DNA of 64,000 bases from Liolophura sinensis (taxonomy: Eukaryota; Mollusca; Polyplacophora; Chitonida; Chitonidae): NCBI RefSeq assembly GCF_032854445.1, contig NW_027017982.1, positions 1 to 64,000 of the forward strand, in the 5' to 3' direction. This document shows positions 24,101 to 33,100 of this stretch, in pieces (position 1 is the first letter of the stretch; each line of letters begins with the position of its first letter). The notes beneath the pieces are model-generated. The model made no database searches and was not told where the DNA came from. It saw only the letters and a program-made list of their open reading frames with translations. Both the position numbers and the translations under genes were made by a program.

Positions 24101-27100
24101 TAAGTAAATGGTTGTTTTGACGAAGTAAATAAATATAATTGCTTTCTTAAAATGCACTCATTAAAATATATACTACAAACATATATATACTTTTAAAGAA
24201 AACTGAGCGATATTCCATTTCGTATTGATGCATGTATTTCCAAACACCACGACTGTATAAATGTGAATGAAATGGGGAATACTGCTAGGCTTTCACAACG
24301 TGTAATGATAAAGGCCAAAACACACCAGTAGTGTGCCTTTGAGTTTACATATGTTGCATATGGGTTCATTTCGAAATTTTTATTCACTTTGGTCCGGTTT
24401 AGATTCGTTGTTCAGATTTGTTTACAAATTGCTCTAATTTTAAAGATATTGAATATAAATAGATTTGGCAATCATTTAAATCAATTCTGATTTATACAAT
24501 CAGAATATACCCTACTTTTTGAATTGTACATATGATGCAGCGCGACTGAATTTTTAATCTAATAAACTGTGCTTCACGTGTTTTTTACAGAATCACAAGC
24601 AAGTTTCACTTCTCTGTTTGTGTTATTTTTAGTTTTTTTTTCAAAAGTAAACCCCATATGAAAGCTAGGTTATATCACTGTCTACTGATGCCTGCCTATG
24701 TTATTACGTCAAATTCAGTTCTACATAACACGAACGACAACCTTACAGAGCCATCCACGGCATCCATATCGACTTTACAGCAAACAACGCTAACCAGCTT
24801 GACTACTGATTCGGTCAATAGCACTGCTAATTTCACCTCTGACACTCCCGTTTCTGAAAATGTCGTTAGTGGTGGTAAGCATGAACTGTGTCGTCTGCAA
24901 CGTGTGGAGTTTTTAATGTGACAGCTGTTGAGTAGTGGTAATGTGCTTTTGGTGCCGCATTCGTTTAATGATATTTAATTTTTACTTTTCCACATTTCTG
25001 TTCCTATTACTTCTTTACTTCCTTATACAAACGTCTGTCATTTTTTGTGACGAATTATTGTTTGACGTTTGCTTCAGTATTTTGGAGAAAAGTATTGATC
25101 TGACCCACTGTGTCTTCCCATTCCTGTTTAGTTATTTATTTAGTCTTCAAAAGTCTAAAAGTCTTATCTTCCTTTCCCTGAATTACTTCAGAGGTTTTTA
25201 CCTGTGCTTGTGAAGTAGTGACAATGGTGGGTATTGCCATATATCTGAATTTGCACTCATAAAAGGTTGTCCTAATTAGCTTTTGACATCTGTGCTTCTC
25301 TGTACCCCGTGAAGTTCAACATATCTTTTACAACCAATCAGAAAAGGAGCGTGATTCACCTTACTTTTCAGTGTTAGATCCTGAGATCCTTGCCTCATAT
25401 ATCCAAGTACAGTGTCCGTCGAATTCACTGTGCTTAGACAGCTTCTGCATGTAATGAAAAGTTAATGACATGAATAACAAAAAAGTTAATGCAAAGTGTC
25501 CAAATAGAGGGGCTCTGTCTTTTGACAGTCAGTACATCATACATGTACTTTTCATTTGTTTCATTTTTATCATTTGCTGTGCTTTATTGCCTCTCGCTCT
25601 CATTTGCTTCTCTCAGTTAACATTTCAATGGAAGATTTGTTGGAGCTGATATGACTACAGAAGTTTGTTCTTAAACAACAAAACTCGGTAGTGAATTATT
25701 CGGATTGTGTAATTGCCATTAACTCTCAACATATGCAGATATAAAAGCATTCAGTATAAAGTAAAAGACAGATAATTGGGCAAATTTAGGAAGGTGCGCA
25801 GAGACATTATTTTGTATACATCGTATCTTTTAAATTTCATAAAATCAGGAAAGTTAGGAAGGATATGTATTTGAACTTGAAATACATGTAGTAATAATCG
25901 TTTTGGAGTAAACCATTTTAATCACTATATGAATTCAAACGATAAGTAAGATTTGATTACATTGTAATATTTTGCTTGAAGTGATGCCACTTTAATAAGA
26001 AAAAAATGATACCATAAGACTGAAGTGGAATTTTAATTTTATAATTTAACAAAGAACAATTTCTTGAGATTTGTAATGTTGGGCCGTAAGAAATTATTTC
26101 TATCGAAATATATTTATACTTATTTTAACAGGAGAAAACCACGCTATAATACGCTATAAGATGCCATGGTACCCATGCTTTGCAAATTAATCAGTTAAAA
26201 AACTTACATTATCACAGAAATTGTTTCTATTATTAGAAACACATGTAAAAGAAAAAATACATATACAAGATTGAGACTGCTCACACCTGTATAAATTGTA
26301 CGTGTGTGTGAAGAGTTACTGATATTTTTGTTTCCTTCCATTAGCTTATTTAACGATACATGGGCTCTTTTCCAGGAAATATACCAAACGCTGTCATTAG
26401 CTCTCTTGCACCAACATCGTCTGGTAAGATTTTGTCCAATGAAGGTGGTGGGCTATTTCTATTTTCTGTCCTTATCATGTTCCTTCCGAAATGGTTCAGT
26501 GTGTACAAACGAGAAAAATTTGTCACAGTTGATCTGATGTCCCGATTCCGATCGCACTGGTTTGAGCGAAAAGAATCGAGGAATCCATACACATTATTCT
26601 GTGTAAAACGATAGTAAGCAGTATGGTTCCACCAACCCACCATTGTTTATATGTAAAGTTAGGTCATTTAAGTTTATTTGCAGGTATAAAATATATACTC
26701 ACACTTTTCCTGAACGCGCTCACGCGATCTTCTTGTTCTTTTCTTGTGTAGCGTTAACTATACTACACTGGTGGTAAAGATCTGTACAAGTAGACCGGCC
26801 AGAAGCGATCATCTTGTCCGCCGCTGATTTGTTTGTCGTCATCCTGAGGGATGATAATGGTTAACTTTGATTACAGATTCATCATGACCTTATCCATAAG
26901 TACAATACTTTAATATGGGCCTATGATGAATTGCAGTGGGGTGATGGGAGCCTGGTACTAGTGTTCTAATGGTGATAAAGTTGCATATCACTGAAAAGCT
27001 AAATAAACAATGTTTTGTTATGAACTATGCACACATTCGTGGATTTTTTTCAACAGAATCTCCGCACAAAGTTTTTCGTCCCAATGTTCTATACCATTAT

Positions 27101-30100
27101 GATAGCCGCCTTCTATCCTCGTGTTTACTCCATGCATTTTAATCTAGATGTCCGGCTAACATACAGGCAGTACAAATGACTATCAGTTACAATACTCTAA
27201 CAATGTAGTATGTTTGAATTCTGAACATTGCTGTTCTAAAACAAATTCCAGAAACACCTACCTACTCATCGGCTATTCCAAGCAAAATTTCATCCACAAG
27301 CCATGGTAAGATTGCTGTTGCTTGATTTGAAACAAAATCTAGCTTTTTGTGTTACAATGTCAGTCTCTACTTGTCGTTGCTGTTGGCTCTTGGACGCCCT
27401 GTGAAGGATACATAGACGTAGTACGAAATTCATGTTTAAAGCCTATGTTTGTAATTTTAGAGTCAGGATGATTAAGGTGAGACGATAAATATAAGACGCT
27501 ATAATCAATGTGGCCATCAAAGATGACCTATCTTGTGTGTCACTTTGTCTCATTTACTGGATATTTTTCAATAAAAATAACAGAAAAACAATAAATAATA
27601 AAATGCATGAATTTTTACATAGTTGTATCTCTCGACAGATAGCGTAGAGGAGACAACTTCATATACGATTTTTTTTTCGTAAGCTTTTTAACCTTCTTTA
27701 AATAACTGGAGTCGTTTCCTTGTTTCTACTTCAACTACTGACATATCATAGATGGCATTACTCAAAGTGTAAATGAAGAAACGGGGAACTCTGAAAAGTA
27801 CTTTTTATATTATACACCTTATTTCAGACTTATTTTCAACCACACCTCCAAACACAACTTCTCAACCATCCGGTAATGTCTTTCTTTCGACCCTGAACAT
27901 GGCGCTAACACACCTATAGACATGCGCGAGATCACACTTCCTTATTTACCTTATAAAAATGTTATGCCTTGTCCTTTGGGAACAGCAGAGAACACTTTTC
28001 CTAAGTCCTCCTTCCTGCATTTGCTTCATGGCCCACATATTCCCCAGAATGGTGTCATTTTGTTCACAGTCTAAAACCTACTACAGTGAACGTTATGCCG
28101 TTTAAACTTCACAATGTCAACAGAGTACCATATTAAAGCTTCATTGCAGGCTATTTTGTAGCCATATGTGCTGAAAAAAATATCCCCAAAATAATACTTT
28201 CAAACTTCTTAACAAAATCTACAATAGAGTAATAAGAATGGGTTTGACGTGTGGTAAAATGTAACATGCTATTAAATATCTCCGTTGTTGCATACAACTG
28301 CTATTTTAGAGATTTTAGTCATGTATAATATTTTGAATGTTAACTTCACTTTACCCATGGAATTGTGTGCAATGTGCCATCGATAACTGGCTTGAAGTTC
28401 TCCTACTTTTGGTTTACCGCTGTGTTCCTTTTCCGATAACAAATACCTATGTTTGTGTGCATTTCTGTTTATAATAACCCTGCTAAGAAACGCTTGGTCC
28501 TGCCAAGCATGTATAACTTTCATTCCACCCTCGCATCACAGAAATAAGTATACCATGTTCAAGAACATATTTTAGTTACAGTATCTTCCGAATGCCTAAT
28601 AGAACGGAAGCATTTATAGAAAAAAAACAATGATCAAACTGGCAACATTGTCATTAACATTAACGATAATAACGATAATATACAATTCTTCCTTTAAATT
28701 CGAGTAAGATATGTTTTTTTGCCAGAGGACAATAACTAGTAGACAAGAAGTAACTTCTTGACTGTTGCATTACTTGCACAGCCATGTCCTAAAAGTTTGT
28801 CGGTCGCATATATGTACCTGAGGCGTTTTTATTCGTGTTTCTTGTTTATGAAACCTGCTCTATGTTCTTCACAGACAAAACGTTATTGATTTTAATTCGT
28901 GAGGAAATCAAGTAAGGAAATATGTTACAGTCATATTTTGACCAGCTACTTATATGTCTTACCCAGACTTCTGCATACCATTGATACTGTTATCTTTGAA
29001 CACAGTCTTTAAGGCAATTGTGGCACGTGGACCGACACAGCCTCTCCACCTCATTTTGAGGTATCGCTTTTTAACAAGGCCTTATTACAATGACATGAGT
29101 TCTATTACGCACTGCCAGTTAAACTACGATTAATAATAGTATTAGTTGAATAGATCCACTCTCTGTCACTGCTTGTGAGGCCTTGGTGACAATAAATGTT
29201 CGACCGTGCTCGTGTGCCGGTTTATGCAATCTATGTTTTCCTCCGCTCATATGGAACATGCGGGCACATACAGTATATACGTCTCAGTTCGTTAGTAATT
29301 GTAAAAAGTTCGTCACTAAGTATTTTATTTTAAGAATGGCGCTAAACCATGATCAAATAAATAGTAGTTATAATTTCAAACTGCATAAAATACATTTCCC
29401 AACCCTGTTTTTATTCTTTATTCTGATGTCATTTTACATTAGCCACCTTTGATTTCCCATCGTCTTCATTTTTTACTTCCTGATACAAGTCACATAAGAC
29501 GATACACAATGCAAATTTTATCCCTAGGTATATGTACATGTATTTTACTCTAAATATTATGAAATTAACTATATGGTGCCTAGCGTTGCCTAACCGATGA
29601 CATTTAATGTGTTTTCCTTTTCAGAACCGACGACGCCTTGTAAGTATGACAGCGTTGTGATAATAGCGTGTAGCTCTAACTACGACATATTATATAAGTG
29701 TATTACGCATTTGGGTCAGTCAAAACGCCAATATTCTTGATGTGATAACAGTTAACTCTAGATATAATACGTTTTTATAGCCATATTTCAGTAGGATACA
29801 TGTGATTAGATACAGACGTAGAAAATGCATCTTTACTCAGAGAAGAGCCAGGCTGTATATATTACAGAACATGTGCTTAGATTAGAACTATTTAGTAAAT
29901 AGATGCGGCCAAACATGTTACATATGCAATTTTCACATATGACGTTGCGTCAACATATAGTAGTGTCTGTCGTTACTCTATAAAAACCCACTGTGTATGA
30001 CTGGTACCCAGCATTGTGGCAATAAAAACTGTGTGTACCAGCTGTACCCAAACTGTGTAACATTCACATTGATATGTGTATCTGGGTATACAATTAATAC

Positions 30101-33100
30101 ACATGTCATTGTCGATGCGCACATTTGTACCCACTCACTTTTATAGTTAGAGTTAAGAGTATATCGCTCTGAGTATTTTGCTTTACAAATGCGTGGTCAT
30201 TTCTGATATTTAACGGTACCCTGCATGTCAGCTAGAAGCCTCTGTACTTTGGGAGAACATCTGTGTCCTATACATTGGTGTAATTTTACTGATATAGTGC
30301 TTTGTACGGCTGTTCTTACTGGTTTTATTTAATTCCAGTACAATATTAAAGAAGAAAAGCTTGAATGCCAATAATATGTTGTACTTTATCCGTATCTGAG
30401 TAGGTAATTTTTGGTTGTTTGAAAAGTCTAATTCTATCAAATGTGTGATTTCCCTTCTAATTGCAATCTCATTTTAAATTCCAGGCCCTACACCAACAGG
30501 TATGTGTGTTACCATTTTCTCTATTTCATACACAGGTTACATATATACACGTACAAATATTGCTCTTTTGTGTCCTGTGTGATATACCAATTATTTTACA
30601 TGGGTTTGTTCACAGTGATATGTGTATCGGGGTATACATTTGATACACTTGCCATTGTGGTAGTGTACATTTTTACACAGTCACTTTTGATAATTGTTTA
30701 ATTCTTTGGCGGATTATACACTATTTTCAAAGGTAAATGATATTATTTAAAACAGTTGGAAAGCTGTCAGATTTCAGCAGGCGAACAGCTGAAAACTAAT
30801 ATTTAAATATGTTTTAATTTATGTTTTCTTTAAATACATGTAGAGTCAGTATTTACGCATTTTGAATTGTTCTATTTGCACACATATACATTGTGTCTTA
30901 AATGATATTCATACACACTACACATAAATGTGACGTTACGTCCGAGTACCCTCCTAATGGCAACATATTACATAAAGCCTACTTTAGAATTCAAGCATTT
31001 AACTGTATTCTAGGCTCAGTTGGTTAGCGCGCTAGGGCAGCATCATGACCCAGGAGTCTCTCACCAATCAGGTCGCCGTGAGTTCAAGTCCAGCTCACGC
31101 TGGCTTCCCCTCCGGCCGTATGTGGGAAGGTCTGGCAGCAACATGCGGATGGTCGTGGGTTTTCCCCGGGCTGTGCCCGGTTTCCACCCACCATAAAGCT
31201 GACCGCCGTCGAATAAGTGAAATATTCCTGAGTACGGCGTAAAACACCAATCAGAATAAATAAAATAAAAAACTTTATTCCAAAAAGTACTTAAAATATG
31301 GACCAAAGTGCTCTGATATATGTACTTTTCTTTATCTCTCTGGCGTTGCTTACTATAAATTTGAGGTGTCTTTTCCATTAATCATTCATCTGGCTGGCGA
31401 GTTTATACGCAACATTAAGGAATGCATCCAATCCAGATTAACATACATGTCATGTAAAGCACCTGTCTGCATGGTATTATGTCTTTGACAATTATAATGA
31501 CACAGCGTGAACAGTCTCTCCTTATTCGTTATTCAATGACATAATTCTAATTGTATTTTCGAGAAAGATTTGATTTTATTTATTTGATTGGTGTTTTGCG
31601 CCGTACTCAAGAATATTTCACTTATACGACGGCCGCCAGCATTATGGTGGGTGGAAACCGGGCAGAGCCCGGGGGAAACCCACGACCGTCCGCAGGTTGC
31701 TGGCAGACCTTCCCACTTACGGTCGGAGAGGAAGCCAGCATGAGCTGGACTTGAAATCACAGCGACCGCATTGGTGAGAGACTCCCGGGTCATTACGCTG
31801 CGCTAGCGCGCTAACCAACTGAGCCACGGAGGCCCCTTCGAGAAAGATCACCAGAAACTGACATATCTTCTAAGTTTTGTAAATAGTGCATTTAATCTCA
31901 GTGCTGTAAATTTGGTTCCTTATTGTATATATCTCCCTATAAGTAGTTTACTTAACGGGTGCTTGATCATTTCGGATATTTTGAAGATGACCTACATGTC
32001 ACCTTGAAGCCTGTGTACTTTGGGAGAATATTTGTGTTCAATACATTAGTGTAATTTTATTGACATACTGCTCTGTACGGCTGTTCTTACTGGTTACAAT
32101 GTATTTTAATGAAATATTTAGGGGGAAAACGTGAATACAATTAATATGTTTTACTTAGTCCGTATTTGAGTAAGATAATATTTGGTTGTTTGAAAAGTCT
32201 AATTCTATCAAATGTGTGATGCCCTTCTAACTGCAATCTCATTTCAAATTCCAGGCCCTCCATCACCAGGTATGTGTGTTACCATTTTCTCTATTTCATA
32301 CATAGGTTACATATATACACGTACAAATATTGCTCTTTTGTGTCCTGTATGATATACCAATTATTTTACATGGGTTTGTTCACAGTGATATGTGTATCGG
32401 GGTATACATTTGATACACTTGCCATTGTGGTAGTGTACATTTTTACACAGTCACTTTTGATAATTATTTAATTCTTTGGCGGATTATACACTATTTTCAA
32501 AGGTAAATGATATTATTTAAAACAGTTGGAAAGCTGTAAAATCTCAGCAGGCGAACAGCTGAAAACTATGTTTAAATATGTTTTAATTTATGTTTTCTTT
32601 AAATACATGTAGAGTCATTATTTACGCATTTTGAATTGGTCTATTTTGCGCACATATACATTGTGTCTTAAATGATATTCACACACACTACACATAAATG
32701 TGACGTTACGTCCGAGTACCCTCCTAATGGCAACATAGTACATAAAGCCTACCTTAGAATTCAAGCATTTAACTCTGTTCTAACCAGTATTTGAAAATAT
32801 GGACCAAAGTGCTTTGATATATGTAGTTTTCTTTATCTCTCTGGCGTTGCTTACTTTAATTTTGAGGTGTCTTTTCCATTGATCAGTCATCTGGCTGGCG
32901 AGTTTATAGACAACATTTAGGAATGCACCCAGTTCAGATTGGGAGAATGTTTGTGTTCAATGCGTGGGTGCAATTCTATTGATATAGTGCCCTAACTGAT
33001 TACAGTTAATTCCTATGAAATATTTAGGGAAAAAACGTGAATACCGTTAATATGTTTTACTTAGTCCGTGTCTGAGTAGACAGCATTTAGTTGTTTGAAA

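Larger units (their letters stand above)
30190..31445 (+). repeat. Tandem module copy A (carries exon 10, interrupted by a SINE)
   Basis: It aligns with copy B over its whole length, including AGCCTCTGTACTTTGGGAGA, GTACGGCTGTTCTTACTGG, AATTCTATCAAATGTGTGAT, the 15-nt exon and about 500 nt of the following intron with few differences. A SINE (31010-31271) is inserted in A but not in B, so the duplication came first. Confidence 0.93.

Noticed and set aside
24591-24660. Alternative start of exon 5 at the acceptor ending near 24590
   Set aside because: In the phase set by exon 4 the reading meets TGA before the Ser/Thr-rich part.
26752-26773. Extra exon after a strong acceptor in intron 6
   Set aside because: Either possible donor gives a length that is not a multiple of 3 and would shift all later exons.
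31010-31095. tRNA gene
   Set aside because: The A- and B-box-like parts belong to a SINE head; the cloverleaf is not kept and the same sequence recurs in the other SINE copies.
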